NCBI RefSeq assembly: GCF_003987275.1
Contig: NZ_PIQF01000003.1
Span: 295,315 to 359,314 of the forward strand
Direction: 5' to 3'
Length of the DNA stretch: 64,000 nucleotides
From: Idiomarina seosinensis
GTDB lineage: Bacteria; Pseudomonadota; Gammaproteobacteria; Enterobacterales; Alteromonadaceae
Positions 56,766-64,000 of the stretch are shown in pieces; within the stretch, counting starts at the first letter, position 1; each line of letters begins with the position of its first letter. The notes below the pieces were generated by a model. That model did not search any database. It saw nothing but the letters and a program-made list of their open reading frames with translations, and was not told the origin of the DNA. Both the position numbers and the translations under genes were made by a program.

Positions 56766-57812
56766 TCAATGTTGTTCTTTCTGTACCGCCTTGTGGCGCT
56801 CTTTCTTGACCGGGTTAAATAACTTGGTCTGAATATCGATTAATTCCTGGCTGAGTTGCTTGCGCTGCATCCAGGTTTCCGGGAGCGGGGTGCTGGACAA
56901 GTCATTATTGCTGACTCCTGCCATTACGCCCGTTTTACCCTGACGTACTAATTCTACCGCATGTACGCCTAATCGAGTAGCCAGTATCCGATCCATGGCA
57001 GTGGGGCGTCCGCCCCGCTGCACGTGGCCAAGCAAGCATGGCCGACATGGAAAGTTTAACCGATCTTCTAACTGCTCAGCTAATCTTACGGCGCCACCGG
57101 GCCATTGGTTTTCACAAAGTACCATGACATAGCTGGAATCGCCGCGAACCCGGTGAACACCTTCGATGTGTTTAACCAGTGCATCAACGGTCAAAGGTTT
57201 GTCTTTTTGCAACTCTGGTAGAATCATACGTTCGGAGCCGCAGGCCATGGCGCTGCTAATGCCGATGTAGCCGGCATTACGGCCCATAACTTCGACGATA
57301 AACACGCGATCCATGGCTTCGGCTGTATCGCGAATCTTATCCAATGCGTCCATTGCGGTTTCCACGGCCGTGTCATAGCCAATGGTGTTGTCGGTGCCAA
57401 ACAAATCATTGTCGATAGTTCCTGGCACGCCAATAATGGCACCTTGCCAGAATTTCGCCAGATGTTCAGCGCCACGAAATGAGCCGTCCCCGCCAATCAC
57501 GATAAAACCATCAATTTGATGGGCATCCAGGTTTTCTGCTGCCTCACGTCCGCCGTCGTCGGTTTTGAAGCGTTCGCTGCGGGCACTTTTAATAATGGTG
57601 CCGGAATACTGCAATATGTGTTCTACGTTTTCCCGACCTAACTTTGTAAAGTCGTTGGTGAGAACGCCTTCGTAGCCATGACGAAAGCCGATAACTTCTA
57701 TTCCGTAGTTTTCTGCGGCCAGTACGACGGCGCGGATCGCCGCATTCATACCTGGTGCATCACCGCCACTGGTGATGACAGCAATTCGGTTAATAGTATC
57801 AGTAGATGACAC
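56766..57812 (-). CDS. pfkA: ATP-dependent 6-phosphofructokinase
   Basis: A 348-residue enzyme, some 28 residues longer than E. coli PfkA, mainly by a charged C-terminal tail (KKERHKAVQKEQH). Motifs: TSGGDAPGMNAAIR, GGDGSFRGA, PGTIDNDL (catalytic Asp), and GHVQRGG. The GGDGS motif with Gly points to the ATP-dependent class. It phosphorylates fructose 6-phosphate in glycolysis. It precedes speB by 13 bp on the same strand and may be co-transcribed. Confidence 0.92.
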   Translation of the reverse strand: MSSTDTINRIAVITSGGDAPGMNAAIRAVVLAAENYGIEVIGFRHGYEGVLTNDFTKLGRENVEHILQYSGTIIKSARSERFKTDDGGREAAENLDAHQIDGFIVIGGDGSFRGAEHLAKFWQGAIIGVPGTIDNDLFGTDNTIGYDTAVETAMDALDKIRDTAEAMDRVFIVEVMGRNAGYIGISSAMACGSERMILPELQKDKPLTVDALVKHIEGVHRVRGDSSYVMVLCENQWPGGAVRLAEQLEDRLNFPCRPCLLGHVQRGGRPTAMDRILATRLGVHAVELVRQGKTGVMAGVSNNDLSSTPLPETWMQRKQLSQELIDIQTKLFNPVKKERHKAVQKEQH

Positions 57813-57884
57813 GATCCCTACTCCTTGATAATGTCTTAGCGCTAAGCTTACCTATAGAGTCTCGGGTTACCAAGAGGAAATTTA

Positions 57885-58949
57885 ATGTCGAGCGCAGTTA
57901 AACGGTTTGATTATCAACAATTATTGCAATGGTCGAACGATTGTCTGGAGCAGGCAGGAGCTTCCGGAGAAATCGCACGTAATGTCAGTTTTTACTTATT
58001 AGAAGGGGATTTACTGGGATTTTCTACTCATGGTCTGATTCGGTTGCTGAATAATTGTCAATGGTTGCGTGATGGCAGTAGTCGGGCAAAAGGGCAACCT
58101 GTGGTCATTAGCGAGCGGGCTGCCGTGGCGCATTGGGATGCGCAATTATTGCCGGGTCCTTATGTGGTGCCCCAGGCTATTGAGAGTGCTATTAACATGG
58201 CTAAGCAAGCTGGTACCGGCACTGTCGTTATGCGGCGCAGCCAGCATGTTGCAGCGCTTGCTTCCTATTTAAGTATTGCAACGGAGCAGGGCATGGTGGT
58301 CAGTTTAATGTGCTCGACACCCGGGCAGCGTGCGGTTGCTCCGTTTGGAGCCAAACAAGCAGTGTTTTCGCCCAACCCTTTTGCGGTGGGAGTGCCAAGC
58401 TCTGCTCAGCCATTATTATTAGACATTAGCTTCTCGATGACAGCGGCTGGCAAAGTACGTCAGGCCAAAGCTGACGGGGTTAATTTGCCTTATGCGGCAC
58501 TGATTGATAGTAACGGGCAGTGGACTGATGATCCTACTACGTTTTTTGCGAAGCCGGGCAGCGCTATAGGTCCTTTAGGCGGCGAGCAGCTTGGCTATAA
58601 AGGTTATGGGTTAACTTTATTCAGCGAGATCTGGACCATGGCGCTAAGCCAGTTTGGTCGCCGTCAGGGTAGTGCGGACGGGGATGCTAACTCCGTTTGG
58701 GTGCAAGTCATCGACCCCACCGCCTTTGGTGACGAAAAGGAGTTTCTGCAGCAAGTGGATGATTTGTTAGAGGATTGTCGTACCGCGACGCCAATAGACC
58801 CGCAGCAACCAGTCAGAATTCCCGGTGAGCGGGCGTTGCAGAAAAAGCAGCAACAGTTACAGCAGGGGCTCGAATACAGTGAGTCGACCCTAAAAGTGCT
58901 TAACCGCTGTGCCGAGTTTACCGGTATTCCGTTACCGGCGGCTCTTTAA
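57885..58949 (+). CDS. Ldh-family (malate/L-lactate dehydrogenase-like) oxidoreductase
   Basis: A 354-residue protein of the malate/L-sulfolactate/ureidoglycolate dehydrogenase family, not of the classical LDH fold. Marks: FSTHGLIRL (catalytic His), the SPNPFAVGVPSS nucleotide/substrate loop, and a YKGYGLTLFSEI motif near 250. It should oxidise a 2-hydroxy acid with NAD(P)+. The substrate is not clear. It is divergent from pfkA across 72 bp. Confidence 0.85.
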   Translation: MSSAVKRFDYQQLLQWSNDCLEQAGASGEIARNVSFYLLEGDLLGFSTHGLIRLLNNCQWLRDGSSRAKGQPVVISERAAVAHWDAQLLPGPYVVPQAIESAINMAKQAGTGTVVMRRSQHVAALASYLSIATEQGMVVSLMCSTPGQRAVAPFGAKQAVFSPNPFAVGVPSSAQPLLLDISFSMTAAGKVRQAKADGVNLPYAALIDSNGQWTDDPTTFFAKPGSAIGPLGGEQLGYKGYGLTLFSEIWTMALSQFGRRQGSADGDANSVWVQVIDPTAFGDEKEFLQQVDDLLEDCRTATPIDPQQPVRIPGERALQKKQQQLQQGLEYSESTLKVLNRCAEFTGIPLPAAL

Positions 58950-58950
58950 G

Positions 58951-59595
58951 TTAAGGCTGTAAGCGCTCTATAGCCCACTGGCCATCTGCCAGTGTATAGG
59001 TAAAGCGGTCGTGCAATCGGTTGCGGCCGCCTTGCCAGAATTCAAACTGGCTGGGCTTAATTAAGTACCCACCCCAGTGCTCGGGTCTTGGTACTTCGCT
59101 ATCACGATACCTTTGCATGAGTTGTTCAAACTGTTGGTCGAGCAATTCGCGGCTGGCAATAGGCGCGCTTTGGTTAGAGGCCAATGCACCAATCTGGCTA
59201 GCCTTCGGGCGCGATCGAAAATAGGCATCGTTTTGTTGCTCTGATAACGGTTCGACAGAACCGGTAATCTGTACCTGCCGCTCCAATGGCAGCCAGGAAA
59301 AGTGTGCCGAAATGTTAGGGTTGACGGCCAGATCGCGCGCTTTGTGCGAGTTTTTATTGGTGAAAAACCGGAGTCCATTACTGTCATTGCTTTTTAGCAA
59401 CACAACCCGTTGGCTAGGGACGCCCTTGGCGTCTACGGTTGCGATTGTCATCGCGGTAGGATCGGCGCTTAGCTTTGCATCGATGGCTTGTTGCAGCCAC
59501 AGCGCAAATTGCTCATGTGGCGATGCCGCCAGTTGTTCGCGCGGCAGGCTGCCAAGCTCATAGTCACGACGAATTTGTTCAAGATCCATGGTCAT
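58951..59595 (-). CDS. pdxH: pyridoxamine 5'-phosphate oxidase PdxH
   Basis: A 214-residue FMN enzyme of normal length: PSQRVVLLKSNDSNGLRFFTN (FMN binding), RQVQITGSVEPL, SRPKASQIGALAS, and a C-terminal PEHWGGYLIKPSQFEFWQGGRNRLHDR block. It makes pyridoxal 5'-phosphate from the amine or alcohol form. It is convergent with the Ldh-family gene, 1 bp apart. An ATG two codons in (59589) is an equal start. Confidence 0.95.
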   Translation of the reverse strand: MTMDLEQIRRDYELGSLPREQLAASPHEQFALWLQQAIDAKLSADPTAMTIATVDAKGVPSQRVVLLKSNDSNGLRFFTNKNSHKARDLAVNPNISAHFSWLPLERQVQITGSVEPLSEQQNDAYFRSRPKASQIGALASNQSAPIASRELLDQQFEQLMQRYRDSEVPRPEHWGGYLIKPSQFEFWQGGRNRLHDRFTYTLADGQWAIERLQP

Positions 59596-59609
59596 TCCTC
59601 AACAGTCAT

Positions 59610-61172
59610 CTACTGTTTATCCGGAAAGCGCTGACGAATTTTCTCTATTGCGTCTAAATTATCAAGCATCAGCCCTGCAAGCTCGGGGTCAAAAAATCGA
59701 CCGTTATGCTGCAATATGTAGTCCGATGCTGCCGTCACTGGTTGAGCTTCACGATAGCTGCGTTCACTGCGAATCGCATCGTACTGGCTGGTAATCGACA
59801 AAATTCTGGCGTAAAGATCGATGTCAGCGCCATGTTTTTGGTTAGGAAAGCCGCTGCCGTCCCAGCGTTCATGGATATCCTGGGCTATTTTGGCGGCTAA
59901 CTGCGCAATTTCGGTATCGGTCTGATTCAGGTAATCATGTCCTTTGATAACCTTCTGCATAATTTCTTCGTAGTCATGAATACTGAGTGCGTCGGCGCTT
60001 TGTGCTAACTCCATTTGCACCGATACCTTACCAATGTCGTAGACCGACGCTGCTTGCTTGAGTTTTTCGGCAGTGGTTACAGATGCACCGGTTAAGATGG
60101 CCAGGTAACCGGCCATTTCGGCCGAGCGTTTAACGAGATGACTAGTGTGCTCGATGGAACGCTTTTCTATGGCTTCACCGACGCTGTATAGCAGTTCACG
60201 CTGTGCTTCTCGCTCAGAATCACGACTGTGCAGATTATCAATAGCGATAGAGCTATTATTCACAAATAACCCGAGCAGGTTTTGATCAAGCTCAGAAAGT
60301 TCGCGGACTCCCTTTATAAACAGTAAATACTGTCGTTCACCCTGGGTCTTATAGAGTCCATAATAATTGTTATTATGGATACGAAACTCGACATGATTGG
60401 CACTGCTTTGTAACTGCTGAATCAGTTCCCAGTCGATATTTTCTTCAACCGGCTTGCCTGCAGACTTTTCGTAATCCCCGGTTCCGCCGATGATCTCAAA
60501 CTTACTATTACCTTCGTTTGTCGCGGTTAAACCCTCGGTTTTGTCGTTTGCTGAACGACAATATAACGCGTCGTCCGAGTGGGTAATTAAAGCGACCAAC
60601 TGCTCAAGAATTCCCTGACACAAACCTTGCATCGACTGAGCGGTAAAAACTTCTGCAGAGGCGTTGATGACCTTTTCTAAGCCGCGCTTGTTACGCTCTA
60701 TCGCGTTCAGATCGCGATAGGCACGTAGACAAGAGTACATTAAGGTAACCAGTTTGCGATAAGTAAGTTCGGTCTTCTCCTTGTAGTCATCGATGTCATA
60801 GCGCGCGATAACGTCTTCCTCTGGTGCTTGTCCTGGCTGTCCGGTGCGCAACACGATGCGGATTAACTTATTTTTTAAGTCCTGGCGTATCCAGCGGGCG
60901 ACCTCAAGTCCAGCATGATCGGTCTCCATCACTACGTCCAATAAGGTCATGGCAATATCGTCTCGTTCGCGCAAAACCTTTTTTGCTTCGCTGCCAGAAT
61001 AAGCCGAATTAAACGACAGAGGATGACCGTCAAGTTTAAAGTCACTCAGTGCCATTTTCGTGATGGTGTGGATCTCTTCGTCATCATCAACGATCAGAAT
61101 TTGAAAAGGCGCAGCCTGCTCAGGCTGATCAACTTCTGGTTCATCTTCTGAGAATAAAAAGTCATCGTTCAT
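59610..61172 (-). CDS. response regulator with DUF3369 and altered HD-GYP domain
   Basis: A 520-residue protein: receiver domain at ~22-150 with phosphoacceptor Asp 79 (TLLDVVM) and YKEKTEL; DUF3369 at ~165-325; C-terminal HD-GYP-like domain at ~335-510. HD-GYP enzymes cleave cyclic di-GMP, but the catalytic HD is Tyr-Asp here (VYDIGK, 378-379), the HHE is Ile-His-Glu (QDIHERWDG), and GYP is GFP. It may have lost activity and act as a sensor or scaffold. It lies 14 bp upstream of pdxH. Confidence 0.85.
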   Translation of the reverse strand: MNDDFLFSEDEPEVDQPEQAAPFQILIVDDDEEIHTITKMALSDFKLDGHPLSFNSAYSGSEAKKVLRERDDIAMTLLDVVMETDHAGLEVARWIRQDLKNKLIRIVLRTGQPGQAPEEDVIARYDIDDYKEKTELTYRKLVTLMYSCLRAYRDLNAIERNKRGLEKVINASAEVFTAQSMQGLCQGILEQLVALITHSDDALYCRSANDKTEGLTATNEGNSKFEIIGGTGDYEKSAGKPVEENIDWELIQQLQSSANHVEFRIHNNNYYGLYKTQGERQYLLFIKGVRELSELDQNLLGLFVNNSSIAIDNLHSRDSEREAQRELLYSVGEAIEKRSIEHTSHLVKRSAEMAGYLAILTGASVTTAEKLKQAASVYDIGKVSVQMELAQSADALSIHDYEEIMQKVIKGHDYLNQTDTEIAQLAAKIAQDIHERWDGSGFPNQKHGADIDLYARILSITSQYDAIRSERSYREAQPVTAASDYILQHNGRFFDPELAGLMLDNLDAIEKIRQRFPDKQ

Positions 61173-61211
61173 TGACGCATCTCTCCTTGACCTTAAAGCA
61201 ATTTTAGCGAC

Positions 61212-62873
61212 TTATTTAGCATATACCTGTTCGCCGGCAATATAGGTTTGCTCAACTTCTACCTTCCAGAGGTCGCTTGGCGGGATATCGAATAGGTCCC
61301 GGTCGATCACAATAAAGTCTGCCCATTTCCCCGGTTCTAGTGAACCCAGTTGCTGCTCTTGCCAGGCGGCATAGGCGGCATCGATAGTGAATGCTCGCAG
61401 AGCCTGCTCGGTTGACATGGCTTCATCGGCATACCAGCCACCGTCGGGTTGATTCTGACGGTCCTGACGTGTGACCGCGGCGTGCAGGCCATAAAACGGG
61501 TTTGCTAGCTCAACCGGAAAGTCTGAACCCGCTGCAATAATGGTTCCCTGATCAAGCAATGTCTGCCAGGCATAAGCACCCTGCATACGCGCTTTGCCGA
61601 GTCGATCTTCTGCCATGTTCTTATCGCTGGTGGCATGAGTCGGCTGCATTGACGCAATAATATTGAGCTCTTTAAAGCGCTGTAAGTCATCCGGATGCAC
61701 CACCTGAGAGTGCTCAATGCGGTTGCGTAAATTGCGTCCGCCGAGATTTTCAAAGTGAGTAGCGAATGCGTCTAATGCAACGCGGTTAGCTCTGTCGCCG
61801 ATAGCGTGTGTGTTAATTTGAAAGCCGTGCGGAATAATCAATTTGTAGAGCGAATCGATATCATCGGGTGAGGTTACCATTAAGCCATGATTACCGTGAT
61901 CGTCGCTATAGTCTTCAATTAATGCGGCTCCGCGACTGCCAAGGGCGCCGTCGGCGTATATTTTTACGCTGCGGATGGTTAATTTATCGTCATCGGACTG
62001 ATAAGGACCTTGGTCCAGCAGTTGTGGTAGTTGTGGCTCAGTTGCAGCGACCATTGCGTATATGCGCAATGGTAGTTGGCCCTGGTTTTGCAACCCTTTG
62101 TAGATGGATAAGTCTGTGGCCGGGACGCCGGCATCGTGAACACTGGTGATCCCGCGTTTTAGCAGGTGTTTGAAGGCCAGTGCGAACGCTTGCCGTTTTT
62201 CTTGCGCCGATGGTTGTGGAATGACTTCCTCGACCAGACCCATGGCATTGTCGATTAGAATGCCGGTTGGCTCGCCATTTTCATCTTTTACAATTTCGCC
62301 ACCATCGGGCGATACCGTGCTGGCATCAATACCTGCTAGCTCTAGTGCCTTTTGATTTGCCCAGCCTGCATGAGCATCAACGCGGGTTAAGTATACGGGT
62401 TTGTCATTGACCACTTCATCCAGCTGGCTAGCGTTAGGAAACGCTCGGCTCGGCCATTGTTCCTGATTCCAGCCGCGACCTGTAATCCAGCTTAAATTAG
62501 CTTGTTGATCGGCGTAGCGGGCGACACGACTCACCGCATCGTTCACTGAGCTCGTGTCTCGTAAGTCAACTTGCAACAGGCTCATTCCTAAACCCAGCAC
62601 GTGACCATGCGCGTCGGTAAGACCGGGGATCACTGTTTTTCCGTTCATGTCGACCCGGTTAAAATCTGGATAATGATCCACCAGAGACGCATCACCAATG
62701 GCCAGAACGCGACCATTTTGCGTTACCATCGTTTGAAACTGTTGTAACACAGCGTCCTGACCGGCAGGACTTGCTAGGGTATAACCATTAATATTGCTGT
62801 AAACCGTTTGTGCAACGCTCGACGTACTAAAGAAGGCGAATGATACAAGCAGTACGAGTGTTTTTTTAAACAT
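61212..62873 (-). CDS. secreted YtcJ-like metal-dependent amidohydrolase
   Basis: A 553-residue protein with a signal peptide (MFKKTLVLLVSFAFFSTSSVAQ), then the amidohydrolase metal motif (TDAHGHVLGLG), VHDAGV, TRVDAHAGW, IEHSQVVHPDD and a C-terminal ITAGSDFPVE-like Asp (AAGSDFPVELAN). Family members act on amides such as N-acyl amino acids or on formamides; substrate unknown. I start at the ATG at 62873 behind AAGAGGTTGTTT; a further ATG lies 10 codons upstream. It has its own promoter gap (62874-63071), where I see no clear site. Confidence 0.85.
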   Translation of the reverse strand: MFKKTLVLLVSFAFFSTSSVAQTVYSNINGYTLASPAGQDAVLQQFQTMVTQNGRVLAIGDASLVDHYPDFNRVDMNGKTVIPGLTDAHGHVLGLGMSLLQVDLRDTSSVNDAVSRVARYADQQANLSWITGRGWNQEQWPSRAFPNASQLDEVVNDKPVYLTRVDAHAGWANQKALELAGIDASTVSPDGGEIVKDENGEPTGILIDNAMGLVEEVIPQPSAQEKRQAFALAFKHLLKRGITSVHDAGVPATDLSIYKGLQNQGQLPLRIYAMVAATEPQLPQLLDQGPYQSDDDKLTIRSVKIYADGALGSRGAALIEDYSDDHGNHGLMVTSPDDIDSLYKLIIPHGFQINTHAIGDRANRVALDAFATHFENLGGRNLRNRIEHSQVVHPDDLQRFKELNIIASMQPTHATSDKNMAEDRLGKARMQGAYAWQTLLDQGTIIAAGSDFPVELANPFYGLHAAVTRQDRQNQPDGGWYADEAMSTEQALRAFTIDAAYAAWQEQQLGSLEPGKWADFIVIDRDLFDIPPSDLWKVEVEQTYIAGEQVYAK

Positions 62874-63071
62874 AAACAACCTCTTTGTGACAGATTTTGC
62901 CACTATAAACGGGTTTGCGGTAAATTTGTATCAAAGGATGTTAATACAAGCTGTTATTTTTTTAACGTTTTATCATAAAATCATAGATAGTTCGGTGATG
63001 CTACTTGCTGAAAAAGTGAATTCAGGTATGCTAAAAGTTAGTATTGTAGTCGCCGAAGTTGGGACAAAATA

Positions 63072-63695
63072 ATGAAGATATTAATCATTGATCCGTCGTT
63101 TTACATGCGCGCGGGACTTATACAAGTTCTTACAAACTATGCGGCGCAGCCCTCTATTTTCGAGGCGGAATCATTTGCTGTAGCGGAAACCTATTTAGCG
63201 GCTGACGAGTACGACCTTATTTTTATTGAAATGAACTTACCGGACGAAGAAATTCGCCCGGCATTGCAACGCTTAAAACGGTTGGCCCCGCGAGCTCACA
63301 ACGTGTTATTTACTCAGGCTCGTTCGTTGAGTGATGTTAGACAAGTGCTGGCCGCAGGAGTCAGAAGTTATTTACCCAAAGACGCTTCGGCAGAACATGC
63401 GAAACTAGCGATTAAAAGTTTGCTCAACGGCGATCGCTATATTCCGGATGACCCAACGTTAAATGAACCTCGCAGTCACTCTAGCGGCGTTGAAACCTTC
63501 TTGTCGCCCCGACAGCTGGAGATTATGCAATTGTTGGCACAAGGGCTTTCGAATAAAGAAATCGCGAATATATTAGGCATTACAGAAGGCACCATACGTG
63601 TGCATTTATCCGCAATTTTCAAAGCCATTAAAGTGTCTAACCGTACAGAAGCCACTTTGTGGTATTTGTTAAGACAGAAAAAGTTAGTTGATTAA
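63072..63695 (+). CDS. LuxR/NarL-type response regulator with Glu at the phosphoacceptor site
   Basis: A 207-residue protein: receiver domain (~1-125), then a LuxR-type HTH (LSPRQLEIMQLLAQGLSNKEIANILGITEGTIRVHLSAIFKAIKVSNRTEA, ~145-205). Where the phosphorylated Asp should be, the sequence reads LIFIEMNLP, with Glu 53. The acidic pocket (IIDPS, Asp 7) and the Lys (YLPKDAS) are kept. Glu may mimic phosphorylation, so the protein may be active without a kinase. Target genes unknown. Confidence 0.88.
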   Translation: MKILIIDPSFYMRAGLIQVLTNYAAQPSIFEAESFAVAETYLAADEYDLIFIEMNLPDEEIRPALQRLKRLAPRAHNVLFTQARSLSDVRQVLAAGVRSYLPKDASAEHAKLAIKSLLNGDRYIPDDPTLNEPRSHSSGVETFLSPRQLEIMQLLAQGLSNKEIANILGITEGTIRVHLSAIFKAIKVSNRTEATLWYLLRQKKLVD

Positions 63696-63701
63696 CGCTC
63701 T

Positions 63702-64000
63702 ATGTCCTTGAATCGACTTTTTGAACAGCTCGAGTCGCACAGTCACGCCCCGACTGAGCAGTGGGACCCTCCTTATTGTGGTGAGATCCCGTTGCGGATT
63801 AAAAGTAATGGTGACTGGGAATACCAGGGAAGCAAAATAGAACGCCCACAATTGGTTAAACTTTTTGCTTCGGTATTGGTAAAAGAACAACAGGATTACT
63901 TTTTGGTAACGCCGGCGGAAAAGGTTAAAATAGCGGTCGATGATGCGCCGTTTGTAATAACCGGCTGGGAACAAGTCGAAGTAGATGGTGAGCGGGCAGT
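63702..64000 (+). CDS. DUF1285 family protein, partial (runs off the window)
   Basis: The ATG at 63702 opens a frame on the plus strand that stays open to the end of the window (99 codons). It reads LNRLFEQLESHSHAPTEQWDP, then IPLRIKSNGDWEYQGSKIERPQLVKLF, then LVTPAEKVKIAVDDAPFVI, the pattern of DUF1285. Function unknown for the family. It starts 6 bp after the response regulator stop codon and may be co-transcribed with it. Confidence 0.82.
   Translation, partial: MSLNRLFEQLESHSHAPTEQWDPPYCGEIPLRIKSNGDWEYQGSKIERPQLVKLFASVLVKEQQDYFLVTPAEKVKIAVDDAPFVITGWEQVEVDGERA

Noticed and set aside
59061..59387. Open frames on the opposite strand or in other frames of pdxH, pfkA, speA and the RND genes.
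   Set aside because: They overlap well-supported genes, lack ribosome binding sites and give proteins of no recognisable type.

Overview
The window looks like part of a chromosome from a marine gammaproteobacterium of the Alteromonadales, most like the Idiomarinaceae. I infer this from the protein sequences of the core genes on the right and from the style of the metal-resistance genes; I made no database comparison. It has two parts: a long accessory region from 1 to about 53.75 kb, and core chromosome from the tRNA-Phe gene at 53.76 kb to the end.

1-38 kb is a dense metal-handling region. It opens with a CopD-like membrane protein, a secreted NTF2-like protein and an APC-family permease (11-2643). 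A glutaredoxin/MauE fusion is convergent with them. Next comes a TonB-dependent receptor with two PepSY membrane proteins, the second fused to an NqrF-like 2Fe-2S/FAD/NAD reductase (3.8-9.0 kb). Then come a Cu/Ag RND efflux set in which CusB carries a fused CusF domain (9.1-15.5 kb), and a copper operon with a PII-like protein, an HMA-like protein, a small CxxxC helical protein, a CopA ATPase and a cupredoxin (15.6-20.1 kb). That operon has a perfect FNR-type box upstream. A mer operon (merR / merTPA, 20.2-22.9 kb) follows, then a CDF exporter with a YnfA protein, a czcICBA operon, a CadR/PbrR-type regulator divergent from a CDF-like transporter plus lspA, and a third RND efflux set (23-38 kb). 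Small secreted proteins, several ending in an RPPI-like tail, precede each efflux module.

38-46 kb is a mixed defence and unknown-function region. A BsuBI/PstI-type restriction-modification system sits between two copies of a ~170 bp repeat. The right copy leads into an intact small tyrosine recombinase, and the left copy into a truncated remnant of one. The methyltransferase promoter carries a near-consensus LexA box. After the recombinase come a membrane protein/LytTR regulator pair with its own CAGTTA repeats, and two unknown proteins, one with a HEPN-like RxxxxH motif.

46-53.7 kb is a P4-like satellite module: two AlpA-type regulators, RadC, an inovirus Gp2/YfjJ-like protein, a DUF3987 (YfjI-like) protein, an unknown 514-aa protein, and a P4-type integrase beside the 3' end of tRNA-Phe. 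A ~220 bp block of inverted repeats between the Gp2-like and DUF3987 genes could be an origin or control region. I did not find the second attachment site in the window.

53.76-64 kb is ordinary core chromosome: tRNA-Phe, speB-speA (arginine to putrescine), pfkA, an Ldh-family dehydrogenase, pdxH, a REC-DUF3369-HD-GYP protein with altered catalytic residues, a secreted YtcJ-like amidohydrolase, a LuxR-type response regulator whose phosphoacceptor Asp is replaced by Glu, and the start of a DUF1285 gene that runs off the window.
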